Part shown: one piece after another, positions 44,338-55,250 of the stretch | Numbering within the stretch: position 1 is the first letter of the stretch | Layout of the letters: every line of letters begins with the position of its first letter | NCBI GenBank assembly: GCA_964058845.1 | Contig: CAXKVR010000128.1 | Span: 62,001 to 126,000, forward strand | Reading direction: 5' to 3' | Length of the DNA stretch: 64,000 bases | Origin: Carex sylvatica | Taxonomy: Eukaryota > Streptophyta > Magnoliopsida > Poales > Cyperaceae | The notes under the pieces: model-generated | Told to the model about the DNA's origin: nothing | The model's database searches: none | Seen by the model: the letters and a program-made list of their open reading frames with translations, nothing else | Program-made: the position numbers and the translations under genes

Positions 44338-45894
44338 TGATGCGCGTAAAGTGTACGCTAAGAAGTTTCAGTACAATAAGATGTACCTTTTAAACCTTAA
44401 ACGCTTTTGAGTCAAATTGCAAGTGCACAATTATATCAAAGTAGTATTTTAGGTATCGATCCACAGAGAGTATGGAAAATACTTAGTTTTAAACCCTAAA
44501 TAATTAATTTCAGTAAATAAAAGTAAAGTGCAATAAAGTAAAGTAAAGGGGGGGTTTGTTTAAGTAATCCTAAAGGTTGGGTTCAATACCCGAGAATAAG
44601 GAATAGTAAACAATAGATGTAAATGAAATGAAAGAAAGAAATATTGGTTTGCTTTTCAAGTTGAGAAGATCTAGGGGTCTTTGGTCCACAATCCCTTGCT
44701 AATTCTATCTATTCGGTTTGTTTATATTCATGTTTGATTTAAATGAGGTTTCTAACCTAATATGTTAGCCTATTTCAATTAATTATTGATATAAGTATTT
44801 TGGTGGGTTGGGTTAATTTTCCTCGAATTTTAGGGCTGTCACCATCCTAAAGGGATATTTAACAATCACGTTCACACAAAATACATATCAATACTTAATC
44901 AATCTAGGTGTCCAAATTAGGAGTTTGACTTCAGAAATACCTACCTCACCAAAACCCTAACTCTAATTTCTGGAGATCCGGTTTATATCCTAGTGTTAAT
45001 AAGATATCCTATACCTTTATGATTTGATTGATACAGGGTGGATTACTTGACCTATGCTGGGGTTTAATGATTAAAGCGGAAAAATAGGACATAGCACGAT
45101 TTCTAGCTACTTTAATTCATTAAAGCTAACATGGTACTTGAATTTCAAGTATATGAAATCATAAAGAATAATTCACAAAAATTACCATTAAATCAAACAA
45201 TCATAATAAAAACAGTATAACCGAATAAATATAATTAAACAAGTTCATGCATGATGACCTAAACCCCTAGAGAGAGAACTACTCACTCTTGGAGAGGTCC
45301 ATTACAAAAATTGGCAAAGTAAGAAGAAATCAAATGAAAGAAAATGATTACACCCTTTGACAAATCAAAGCCCTCTATCTTGCCGAATCTTGCTCCGGAA
45401 ATCCTTCTTCTCCTCGCTTGAAAGCTTTCCTTCCTCCAGAATTTATCGCTAAGTGTGTGTAAAGAGAGAATGATAGTGTGTTGGTTGATGTGAGATTGAA
45501 TTATCCATGAATGGGAAAGGACTCTCCCTTTTATAGCCAAGGATTATGCCCGATTTAGAGGCTAGAAGGTGGGGTTAGTGGGTGCTCTGTTTAGCATTAC
45601 TTCCCTGGCAAGTAAGTGTATTTCTGGCAGTAAAAACGCGTCCATAAAGCGCCAAAAATAGAAAAACTGTCAAACCGGGCAGTTATTGGCTTTCTGCGGG
45701 TCCAGTGCGGATGGATGACCCGCACTGCGGGTGTATTTTTGCTATTTTGCATCATTTCCTGCATTGAAAAGCCAAATAACCGCAGTAACTTGATTCTAGG
45801 TGTATTCTATTCTCTTTATATTCAAAATACAAGATATTTGGTGTTATTTCATGATGAAATCTAGATCAAATGTGTATATAATTTATGCTTATCA
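44338..45894 (-). repeat. 5' LTR of the Gag-protease element (1557 bp, module deleted)
   Basis: Same as the 3' LTR apart from a few substitutions (for example AAACAGGAC/AAATAGGAC) and loss of 259 bp. The deletion joins at GCACTGCGGGTG, a repeat that bounds the missing segment in the 3' LTR, so almost the whole GC-rich module is gone. Confidence 0.93.
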
Positions 45895-45938
45895 CTTACA
45901 TTTTTCCTTTCCTTTTGCTCTATGAAATTTGCTTCTAG

Positions 45939-46060
45939 GATCATACGGTGAAGGTGGTGTCCTCAGAAACAGTGAAGGAGAGCGTTTTATGGAGTGGTAT
46001 TCACCAACTGGCGAGCTATCTTGCTTCTCGTGAAGTTGCTTCTCATTCTCAACAAGGCAG
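45939..46060 (+). pseudogene. Captured exon fragment of succinate dehydrogenase flavoprotein subunit (SDH1)
   Basis: After an acceptor-like TTCTAG at 45938, the sequence encodes YGEGGVLRNSEGERFME, then WYSPT, then after a one-base shift LASREVASHS. Plant mitochondrial SDH1 (complex II, FAD subunit) has the same order: GEGG(I)LRNSEGERFMERYAPT, then LASRDVVSRSM. The frameshift and missing flanking exons make it non-functional. It lies inside the inner CACTA, so it is a transduplicated host fragment now separated by a retroelement from its upstream part. Confidence 0.75.
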
Positions 46061-47460
46061 TAATTAATTGCTAAATTCGGGTAACCCTACAATTTTGATC
46101 TTTTTGAGTTATTTTGAAATTGGACTGTCAATATCTATGGTGTTTTCTTTTGCTTTTGTTGGCTACAAAGACAAGGTCACACGCACCAATAGTCATGTAA
46201 TTTTTTGTTTATGTTGTTTTCCACTGTAATTTGACAAATACCAGAGGAAGAGACCAATCTTGGTTCTCAGTTGGCTGATTCATGTTAACTATTTCATGAA
46301 AGATCCAAATCAGAACTAGGTACATAGCCTTGCCAGGTTGTTGTTTTTCCTGGGAACAACTCAATTGAGATGTTTCTTTGCTGCCTTATCGGTGCTAGTT
46401 GTGCATTTTTGTTTGTTGTGATGCTAGCTGTACCAGTGCTAGTACAGCACTTGTTGTGCTCTATTTTTCTCCATCCTTGTCTCTGCCTCTGTCTAGTTTG
46501 TAAACAAGATAATCTCTTATTTTTATTAGTAATAAACTTGTGCTCCTCTGTCTAGAATTGTTATATCTATCTCTACCTTAATTTTCTTTTGCTTTAAAGG
46601 TTAACTGAAAATCAGCAGACTTGAGCTACCTCAAGGAGGTAAGGACTTAATTTTATACTTCTAATCTCTATTCAATTTTATAGACTTGGAAAGTTTCGTC
46701 TTTATTAAGAAATTTATATTTTATCATAAAATGGCAGGAGAACTTCAAGAAAAAATTTGCAAAAAAGGTGTCAGTAATTAAGATTTACTAATTACTAATG
46801 GAGCTGCTAGTTTTGCTTTAAAGGAGAACGATTCACCCTTCTATCAACTGAGAAAAGAAGTAACAATGCTAACTGATATTAGGTAACTAATGGGCCTACT
46901 TATACTAACTGATATTATATGATAATTAGGTAACAAAAAATTGTTACTTTAATTTAATAATTTAGTCTCTGGCAATGTGCATGACATGAGAATTGCTATA
47001 GTGATGATAGTCTATTGCTAATAATGATATCCAATGTTACAGTGAAAACCTTTTACTTTCTTGTTCAGGTTGATGTATCAATATGCTAGCTAATGCAAAA
47101 CTTGGAGATGTATATGTCAAGCTTTTCAAGTTTTGCTTTCATATGCAAATGTGTTGAGATTGTTCCGATAATATACCTTTTACTTTCTTGTTCAGGTTGA
47201 TGTTGCTTGAAATCATAGCAAGTACATAAATCTAAGATCTTTTAATTATGTTGGTTTTACTTTCTTTAGCCTGAAACATCAAGATAAATGCATACAGATT
47301 GAACAAGTAGTTTAAATCTTTTTAGTTTATTTTGGTTGGGAAAACTTACATTTGTAATCTTAAACATACACCTTGGTTAACTTAGATGTTTAATTTAGGA
47401 TGTGTTATTTGATATCTATTTATATAGGCCTGCAAAAATTTATGGTAGCTGGCTAAATAA
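46061..47460. other. Inner CACTA body; no identified gene
   Basis: Intron-like T-rich sequence with short stretches that could be other captured exons (for example near 46215-46270 and 46735-46830), none recognised. No transposase. Confidence 0.35.
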
Positions 47461-47851
47461 TAAAATTTAGAAAAAATATATTAGTGTAGGCTATTTAATA
47501 AACAACTGACACTACTACTAGTATTAGTGTCGGCTATTTATTAAACGGCCGACGCTAATAAGTATTAGTGTCAGTCATTTAATAAATAACCGACACTAAT
47601 AAGTATTAGTGTCAACCGTTTAATAAATAGCCGACACTAATGCCTTACTTTTAGTGTTGGTCATTTACAAAGTATTAGTATCAGCTCGATTAGTGTCGCC
47701 TGATGTCCAACACTAATATCCATAAACAACCGACACTAATTCCAAATTCTCTACTAGTGAAGAACGATCGTTTATTAAATAACTGTTCCTGTTTGTACAT
47801 TCAAGGACGGTTTTGGTTTGCCCGACCCTAATGTGCTATACTAAAAGTGCA

Positions 47852-47854
47852 TTT

Positions 47855-47890
<36 letters not shown>
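47852..47890. repeat. (TA)n microsatellite
   Basis: TATATA run of about 36 bases. Confidence 0.9.
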
Positions 47891-48660
47891 TACATGTGTA
47901 TATATCTATATATGTGTGCATTGCAACAGGGATATTATAAAATTGAATAGAATATAAAGATATCTTTTTGTTTGACATTCACACAAAATTAAGATAATAA
48001 TATATTTAAATAAAAATAAAAGACACAAATAAAAAAAACCTAAATTCAAATAATAAATAATAATAAAAGAAACAACAACTAATGAAAAAAAAGTTCTTGA
48101 AGTATCATTGTGATTTAGTATCTAATTTTCTCCACAAGCAAGACATGTCATTAAATAATTTAGAGGAGAAATGATATGTAAAGAAACAAAATTGAGAAAG
48201 ATATGATTAAATGATTCAAATAATTTTTTTCTCAATATATATATTCTTGATGAAAATTATTTTAACAATGAAATTTTTTCTACATATCATTTCTCTATAC
48301 GAAAGTTCTAGATATTATTCATTTTCTCTCCAGGTCGGAAAGATATGATTGTTTTCATCAACACAAAATATGTTATTCATCCATTCACAAAGATACAGTA
48401 GCCCTAAATAAAATTTGGAAATTATAGAGGAAGAGGAGAAATAAAACAGAGGAAACAAAGAAATAAGGAAATAATTTAATTGCAGGAATCGTAGATAGGT
48501 GTAAACAGAAATAAGGAAACAGATCGCTAGGGATTCATTTAATTTTAATTGTAAAAAATATATAGCGATCTGTGTGGCGAGTCTGTTTATAAATAAATTT
48601 AGACTTCTACTATTACGTTAAGAATGAGTTTTTAGCCTTAAAACGTTACCAACGATTAAG
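47891..48660. other. No gene seen
   Basis: AT-rich. GAGAAATGATATGTA at about 48164 and TACATATCATTTCTC at about 48280 are complementary and could be arms of an old foldback element. Confidence 0.35.
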
Positions 48661-49142
48661 TAGCACAACAGAAGGACCCAAAATGTCAGTAGTTTCGAAA
48701 ACATTACGAATTAGGTGCAGACTCACCATTTCAACTCCACAAAGATGGTATTCTACAGTTCGATGATCGTATATGCGTTCCTGATGACTCGAAGTTGAAG
48801 AAGTTGATTCTATCAGAGGCACATGACTCGGGATATATCATTCATCCCGGTGAAGTCAAGATGTATCAAGATCTAAAGCGACACTTTTGGTGGCCAAAGA
48901 TGAAAAGAAATGTACAGAGCTATGTTGAGAAGTGACAAATCTGTCAACAAGTCAAAGCTGATAGGCGAAAGAGGGCGGGATTACTAAAACCTCTTGAGAT
49001 ACCCGCGCATAAATTTGAGTCGATCACCATGGATTTCGTGACTGGTTTTTCGAGGACTGTCAGACAATACAATGCCATTTGGGTTATTATCAATAGACTG
49101 ACTAAAATTGAACACTTCATTCTAATTCGGATCGAGACGACT
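48661..49142 (+). pseudogene. Gypsy (Tekay-type) integrase fragment
   Basis: It aligns with 61690-62165 of the intact Gag-Pol: [21 protein letters not shown]..., then [20 protein letters not shown], then [11 protein letters not shown]. The first zinc-binding cysteine codon (TGT) is now a stop (TGA, 48933-48935), and the fragment ends abruptly after RIETT, before the second catalytic Asp. The bases after 49142 are MITE arm sequence. Confidence 0.88.
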
Positions 49143-49290
49143 GGAAAAAGTAAAATCAGAAGCAATCGTTGGATCAGTGATTTTCAAAGTGGCTTAATAA
49201 ATAGTAAAAAAATTCAGAAAAATATAAAATTTGGTCTCCAAGTACATTTCAATACAGAGATCACATATAATGGTTCAGATTGACTTTTTG
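49143..49290. mobile_element. Half of a foldback MITE (TTGTTCTCCATATTAA family)
   Basis: ATTTTCAAAGTGGCTTAATAAATAG and TTTGGTCTCCAAGTACATTTC match the right arm of the copy at 49406-49810. It abuts the integrase relic. Confidence 0.6.
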
Positions 49291-49358
49291 GATTTTGAAA
49301 ATGAAAAAATAAATTATAAGCAGATACCCTCATATGCTTATGTAAGTAGAGTAGCCAG

Positions 49359-49403
49359 CCTCTCTCTCTCTATATATATATAGAGAGAGTAGAGAGAGAG
49401 AGA
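49359..49403. repeat. (TC)n(TA)n(GA)n microsatellite
   Basis: A self-complementary run that borders the MITE at 49406; a similar (TC)n(TA)n(TG)n run follows it at 49814-49864. Confidence 0.9.
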
Positions 49404-49405
49404 TG

Positions 49406-49810
49406 GGCTATGGTACATTGCAATGCATAGGCAATTTTGTGCATTGGATCATAAATCATCGGATTCAAAGTCCAAATGACCGATCCAAACCATTCATCTT
49501 GTTCTCCATATTAATATGTGCTTGAAGACCAAATTTTATATTTTTTAGAATTTTTTTACTATTTATTAAGCCACTTTGAAAATCGCTGATCCAATGGTGC
49601 CTTATAATTTTACTGTTACCGTTGGATCTGCGATTTTCAAAGTGGCTTAATAAATAGTAAAAAAATTCCAAAAAATGTAAAATTTGGTCTCCAAGCACAT
49701 ATTAATATGGAGAACAAGATGAACGGTTTGGATCGGTCATTTAAACTTTGAATCGGTGATTTATAGTCCAATGCACAAAAATACTTGTTGCATTGCAATG
49801 TACCATAGCC
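49406..49810. mobile_element. Foldback MITE, full copy
   Basis: The ends are GGCTATGGTACATTGCAATG (49406) and CATTGCAATGTACCATAGCC (ending 49810). The arms of about 190 bp include AACCATTCATCTTGTTCTCC and GGTCTCCAAGCACATATTAA. Bordered on both sides by microsatellite. No coding sequence. Confidence 0.8.
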
Positions 49811-49832
49811 TATCTCTCTCTCTCTCTCTCTC

Positions 49833-49863
<31 letters not shown>

Positions 49864-49869
49864 ATGAGT

Positions 49870-50145
49870 AAGGCTACCATACATTGCAATGCATAGATAT
49901 TTTTGTACGTTGGACTATAAATCACCGAATTCAAAATCTAAATAACCGATCCAAACTATATATTTATCTTGTTCTCCATATTAATATGTGTTTGGAGACC
50001 TAATTTTATGTTTTTTGGAATTTTTTTACTATTTTTTTAGATTTATTGAAAATTGTTGTTTTTTATAGTCTAGATTTGTCTGAAAAACAATAATTTTCAA
50101 TAAATCTAAAAAATAGTAAAAAAATTAAAAAATATATATAAAATT
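49870..50145. mobile_element. Foldback MITE, right end truncated
   Basis: It begins GGCTACCATACATTGCAATG and follows the 49406 copy through the left arm and a different centre (AGTCTAGATTTGTCTGAAAA, similar to the 17985 copy), then breaks off near 50145. Confidence 0.7.
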
Positions 50146-51028
50146 TCAGTGGGCCCGGGCACACTGAAATATTACGCCATGCACAATATCAATACTGCAT
50201 ATAGAGAGAGAGAGATATACACTAGAGCATAAAAAATGTAGTTTAGAGAAGCCAAATAATTTATATTCGCTGCAATCTATATCAGATATTGCAAGCTAAT
50301 GTATATGTTTTGCTATATATTATACATCAAGCGTGCATAGATATTAACATTTGCGTGTATGAGTTGTAAATTTATTGGTGATCTTCTAGAAGATAGTTCC
50401 GATTATATAGTTAGAATTCGGAAAGCTGTTTAGAGAATTTTTCTAGGACTATTAACTATCAACTTTCAAAATAATATTGTCATTTATAACTTATATATTA
50501 TGGAAGAAATCGTACCAATTAATTCTTTTGAGGACATTTATCTCCAAACTAAAAGAAATAGTCTTATTTAAACAAAATATATTTTTCTAATTTCAGGTTT
50601 AGTACTAAATTGCAGGCAACATAATTAACGTGTCGTAATTACAGGTGATGTGATGCAGGTTATGTTAATTTAATTCTTTTTTTTCAAGTTTACAAATCGT
50701 AAAAAAATGCATAATGAGAGACATCGTTTCGATAAACTTTGATGTAAGAAAATTTTAATTTATTGTCCAGATTTTGATTTGATATGTATATGATCAGAGT
50801 CAAACACTTTGCTACAAGAATCATATAACACACCGGCCAAAATTCAAACTTTTATTTCCCCGGCCGGGCCCACTGATATATTATGCCAAGTACAATATCA
50901 ATCATGATAATATAATTTATACAAAGTTTTAAAAAATAGCTCAGAAAACATATAAACAAAAATCACGCAAATCTGTTTTTTTTTTTTAATACTGTATATT
51001 ATATATATATATTCTCTTTCTCTATATG
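50146..51028. other. Non-coding, with a block duplicated at 51450
   Basis: 50223-50322 (GCATAAAAAATGTAGTTTAGAG... to ...TATATGTTTTGCTA) is about 90% identical by eye to 51450-51545, also preceded by a (GA)n run. No gene. Confidence 0.6.
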
Positions 51029-51413
51029 AGTGGGCTAAAATGAGCCATGGCTCATTTTAGTTATTTTCAAAATTTAAATAACCGATTCGAACCGTTCATC
51101 TTATTCTCCATATTGAAATTTGCTTGGAGACTAAATTTTATATATTTTTAAATTGTTTTAATATTTATTAAGTATTTTTTAAAATTGTTAATCCGATAGT
51201 CCATAAATTTTTACTGTTTTTACTGTTCACAGCAAAATAGGAATTTTTAAAAATGTTTAATAAATAGTAAAAAAATTCCAAAAAATGTAAAATTTGGTCT
51301 CCAAGCAAATTTCAATATAGATATCACATCTAACGGTTCGGATCGGTCGTTTGGACTTTCAAAATGAAAATACGGCGTGGAGTACAAACGCTTGGTGAGC
51401 CGTAGCTCACCCA
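51029..51413. mobile_element. Foldback MITE, related variant
   Basis: The ends are TGGGCTAAAATGAGCC and GGTGAGCCGTAGCTCACCCA. The arms share TTGGAGACTAAATTTTATAT and GGTCTCCAAGCAAATTTC with the other copies. Confidence 0.65.
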
Positions 51414-51970
51414 AGTCCATCTCTACAGAGAGAGAGAGACAGAGAAGCTAGTGCATAAAAAAAATGTAGTTTAGAGAGGCCGAATCATGTATATTCGATG
51501 CAATCAAATCAGATATTGCAAGCTAATGTATATGTTTTGCTACTTACAAACATCTCGGGAATACTCTTTTATTTTTTACATCAAAAAATATTGGTACTAA
51601 TTGAGTTATCATATCAGCATTTGTTTAAGAAACCACAATTAATATGGAACAAAAATACTTTATAAAAAACATATTGGACTTAGATTGTCGTACCGATACC
51701 ATATTGTTATAGAATAAAAATATGTAAAAAATGTTGTGCGCAGACCGATCAAAATAAATAAATAAAAAATTCTGAGATATAATAATCTTCAATGCTTTTT
51801 AAAACATGGTAATCTAGTAGCAACAATATAATAAAGATAATAGTAATAGTAATAATAATAATAATAACAAGAATAATAATAATAATATAATTAATGATGA
51901 TTACTAATAATATATAATTCATAATAATAAGATGAAAAATATATAAGAACATCTCCATTCATGAGATACA
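51414..51970. other. Duplicated block and AT-rich spacer
   Basis: 51450-51545 is the second copy of the 50223-50322 block. After it is AT-rich sequence with an (AAT)n-like stretch at 51840-51900. No gene. Confidence 0.5.
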
Positions 51971-51971
51971 T

Positions 51972-52472
51972 AGGGGTGTTCAAACAGGTTCAATTGAAAT
52001 TGAATTAAAATAACTAAATTAATTTTTTTTCGATTTTATAAAATAGAACCGAACCGAACCGATTAAACTTATAAATCAATTAAGAACCGAACCGAACAAA
52101 TGAAAATAAATTTCAGTTTGTTTGGTTCAAACCAAAATAAACCTATTGATGCCGTTATTAACAAAAATTACACAGGTTCATACACAAATTGTTCAATTCG
52201 ATACAAAATATGTAGATGTTCTAAAATATCTATACTAAAATGAAAGAAAGGTACCAATAATTGAACCAAACAAAATCATACTTGAACCAATATAATTTGA
52301 TCGGTTTGATTTAGTCGGTTTTAAAAAGTCTCAACCGAATCGATTTATTTAAACTGAAATAATTCAAAAATTCAACCTAACCGATCCATTTAAACCCAAA
52401 AATCACACCATTCAAATCAAAATTTGTCAGTTCAGTTGAAAACCAAACAAACCTAACCGTTTGAACACCCCT
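51972..52472. mobile_element. hAT-like MITE (AGGGGTGTTCAAAC ends)
   Basis: The terminal inverted repeats are AGGGGTGTTCAAAC and GTTTGAACACCCCT. Flanks AGATACAT and AGATATAC may be a mutated 8-bp duplication. The interior has many AACCGAACCGA words. No coding sequence. Confidence 0.75.
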
Positions 52473-54164
52473 AGATATACATATACAATTGCATACAGCT
52501 GTCAAAAAGCAAATGAAATTTCAGAGACTTCCTCAATTTCAAAAGCTTGCTACATTGGTGAAAATAGTTTTAATTACATTTGAACACTACGCCAGAGATC
52601 TCTCCTTTTCTCTGACCCCTACCCACTCTTCTTTTTTTCTTTTTCTTTTTGTTCCAGCAATATCTCTCTCCCTTTTTTCTCATCTCAATTTGCATTTTAA
52701 CATGTTGTTATATCAATTTGCTCCTGACAAGCACTAGTATCGTTAATTCCACAGTTCCACTAATATATTTCAAGTTATATAATTTGTATAATGCATGCAC
52801 ACACAATAAAATCAAAATAACTCAGTTTGGTAGAGACCATATCAACACGATTAGCAAAATCAATTTTATTCATTAAAAAGAAAAAAATGTTATAAACTTG
52901 TAATTATTTCCTGTCCATTGATCCAGCTTGCAACTTTGCATCTACCTTCGTACAAGTCAAACCTCTTTTTAGAGGAAAAAATGTGAGTCAGGCTCACATT
53001 TAATTTCATTGAACGAGTTATATAAGATTTGTAACACAAGTTAAAGGAAAGAAAAACAATACTCAAAACATTTGAGTAGTAGAGATATTAAAAAAACACA
53101 TAAGAAAATCAGAATACCAAAAAATAAAAAAAAGATGCCTTCCTCAGTGGCTGGTATGATTTTGTTATTGTTCACTAATCACCCTTGAGTGTGCAGGTAT
53201 ACTCCAACTGGTACAGTATCTCTTCTTGTATCAATATTGGTATCGGTTGTACCAGTACAGCTCATATTATTGCTAACAAAATGTAGATCTCCGAAAAAGG
53301 CGTAATGAGCTTCACTGACACCCTCTTCCATTTATGATCCATGTATCATCAGTGTTGAAAATTGAGCTGGTGGTCTTGATATCGCCCTAGCTAAAGGCCT
53401 TAAGCAACAACTAAAAAGAGAACTAAAATTATTACAGATTCGTTGAAATAATACTACTTTCATTCTTACAGAACAATCATCTGGACTAGTCGAATTAATT
53501 CTTTAAATTTTGAAATATTATTCTAGGAGGAAAAAAAGGAACATATGTTTATTGCATTTTTACGTTCAACCCATGTAAAACATACATAAATACAAATATT
53601 TCTAACACCTAAAACTGGATACGATCGTTAATTGATCAGGATACCAAAGAACATACATGATAAATTAAACAGATATTAAGTAATTTTAATATAACTTTCT
53701 TTTCACAGACAGGAAGCAAAATCCTGAAGAACTCCGCCATCTTAGCTAAAATCCTGAAGAAATGTTTCAACTAGATCGATCAATGGAGCGACTGCGTGAG
53801 AGGAGATTCGATTAGTTATTTTCGCGAGAGTGGCAATTTGAAAGCGACAATGAAGATGTGCCAAGGATCCTCAAATCCTCATGCATATTGTATATATCAA
53901 AAAGTAAACGCGCGTTTTCTATGTGGACATTTTTTAAATGGAAATTAAGTTAATTCGGAATTCAGGCTATTGCTCGCATAACTAACTAATTTGTTAATTT
54001 TCTTATTAATTAGATATGCCTTTCATCTTAATTAAGTTGCCCCACTGTTTTAATATGAATAAAGGATCCTCTATTTGAATTTCGAACGTGCGACATTCCA
54101 CTCAAAGAGCTGCCTTGACCACAATGATCGTGAAAAATGAGCTGTTTTTTTATGGGGTACAATA
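52473..54164. other. No supported gene
   Basis: AT-rich. An island at 53140-53400 has higher sequence complexity and contains GGTACAGTAT / GTACCAGTACAG words, but no frame or domain I recognise on either strand. Another at 53700-53880 is also unassigned. Confidence 0.3.
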
Positions 54165-54860
54165 CACTAGTGCAAAAACTGGAATTAGAATTGGCCTATC
54201 TGGATCAGTTATATTAAACCACCGATACTAATACCTACCTGAATCAGTTTTTTCAACAAAACCGATCCTAAAAACTATTTAGATCGGCATTTTTAGTTAA
54301 CCGATCCTAATATATGCATCATTTGGTTCGGTTGTTTATAATAACCGATCCCAATAGTATTAGGATCGATTATTAATTATAAACAACCGATCATAATGGT
54401 TCATACTATTAGGATCAGTTGTTTATAAGAACCGATCCTAATGCATTATAATCAGGATTCACAAAATATTGGTTCTGCAGAAAAAAAAAAATTAGGATCG
54501 GTTGCTTCAAATAACCGATCCTAATAGTACTAGTAGGTTTGATTTTTTGAAACAACCGATCCCAATTTTTTTTTAATGTTGGATCTGCAAAAAAAAAAAA
54601 AAAAATTAGAATCGGTTGTTACAAAAAAACGATCTTAATTTTTTTTTTTTTTTGTTTGCATAACTAACATTAAAAAAATAAAATAAATAAGGATCGGTTG
54701 TTGCAAAAAACCGATCTTAATAATACTATCTGTGTGTTGCAAAAAAATTAGGATCGGTTGTTGAAACAAATTAGGATCGGTTGTTGCAAAAAAATAGAAT
54801 CGGTTGCTGCAAAAAAAATTAGGATCGGTTTTTAAAGTAAAATTAACAGTATGTTGGTTT
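54165..54860. mobile_element. CACTA element left end with subterminal repeats
   Basis: It begins CACTAGTGCAAAAACTGG at 54165, very like the outer CACTA start at 37149. It carries more than fifteen copies of TTAGGATCGGTTGTT / AACCGATCCTAAT in both orientations up to 54840. No right terminal repeat was found before the Gypsy LTR at 55559, so the element is truncated or continues beyond the window. Confidence 0.75.
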
Positions 54861-55092
54861 TTATATCTGCGTGTTTATATTATGTTATTTTATAAATTAT
54901 ATTATATTTTTTTTCTCCATATCATGATGCTAATATCACTAAACTGTATTTCAAATTTTATATTTTTTTATATTTAAGTGAGAACAATTATTATATCAAA
55001 AATATATATTCTTTGGAGAAACTGAAAGTTCATAAATCCAGTGTTATATACATTCAAATCATCAAATTCTTCAAAATTAAATTTGGGAATAT

Positions 55093-55250
55093 ATAGGGGT
55101 GTAAACGTGGCTCGGGCCGAGCTGGGCCTTAGCTCGGCTCATTTATTTTGACCCAAGCCTAGACCGAGCGAGCTGAAGCTAGGTCATCTGAGCCAAAAAA
55201 TCCTGGCTCGCTAGGCTTTATTGGGCTGCTATTATACAAATTCAAAAATA
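55093..55250. mobile_element. Left part of a hAT-like MITE (AGGGGTGTAAACG end)
   Basis: TAGGGGTGTAAACG is followed by GGCTCGGGCCGAGCT and GGCTCGCTAGGCT palindromic words. The right terminal repeat is missing. Confidence 0.5.

Larger units (their letters stand above)
38193..45894 (-). mobile_element. Non-autonomous Athila/Tat-type Gypsy retrotransposon, Gag-protease only
   Basis: A complete 7702-bp element on the minus strand with a perfect 5-bp target duplication CTTAC (38188-38192 and 45895-45899). In element order: 5' LTR 45894-44338, primer site 44331-44315, one long gag-protease frame 44225-41355, a non-coding 1.35 kb, a purine-rich tract (CTTGGGGGATTT) and 3' LTR 40008-38193. Reverse transcriptase, RNase H and integrase are absent, so it needs enzymes from another element, although its Gag frame is intact. 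The LTRs differ by only a few substitutions seen by eye plus one 259-bp deletion, suggesting recent insertion. Confidence 0.93.
37412..47759. mobile_element. Inner CACTA element carrying a host gene fragment and an LTR retrotransposon
   Basis: The ends are CACTAGTGGAGAAC (37412) and the complement of CACTAGTAGAGAATT (ending 47759). Both ends bear many subterminal copies of TTAGTGTCGGCT / AGCCGACACTAA (37430-37725 and 47480-47740). Flanking triplets CAA and AAG do not match well, so the duplication has decayed or one end is altered. It contains a captured SDH1 exon fragment and, inserted later, the complete element at 38193-45894. No transposase frame is visible. Confidence 0.75.
37149..47840. 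mobile_element. Outer CACTA element, interrupted by the inner CACTA
   Basis: It starts CACTAGTGCAGAACC at 37149. The subterminal repeat is (T/A)CTGTTCCTGTTTGTACA with GAACGGTC(A/G)TTTATTAAA, seen at 37325-37408 and again at 47762-47815 beyond the inner element. The right terminal repeat is not convincing, so the end (about 47840) is approximate. No transposase. Confidence 0.55.

Noticed and set aside
47816..47845. CTATACTAAAAGTG as right terminal repeat of the outer CACTA
   Set aside because: It does not match CACTAGTGCAGAACC well enough and no 3-bp duplication could be confirmed.
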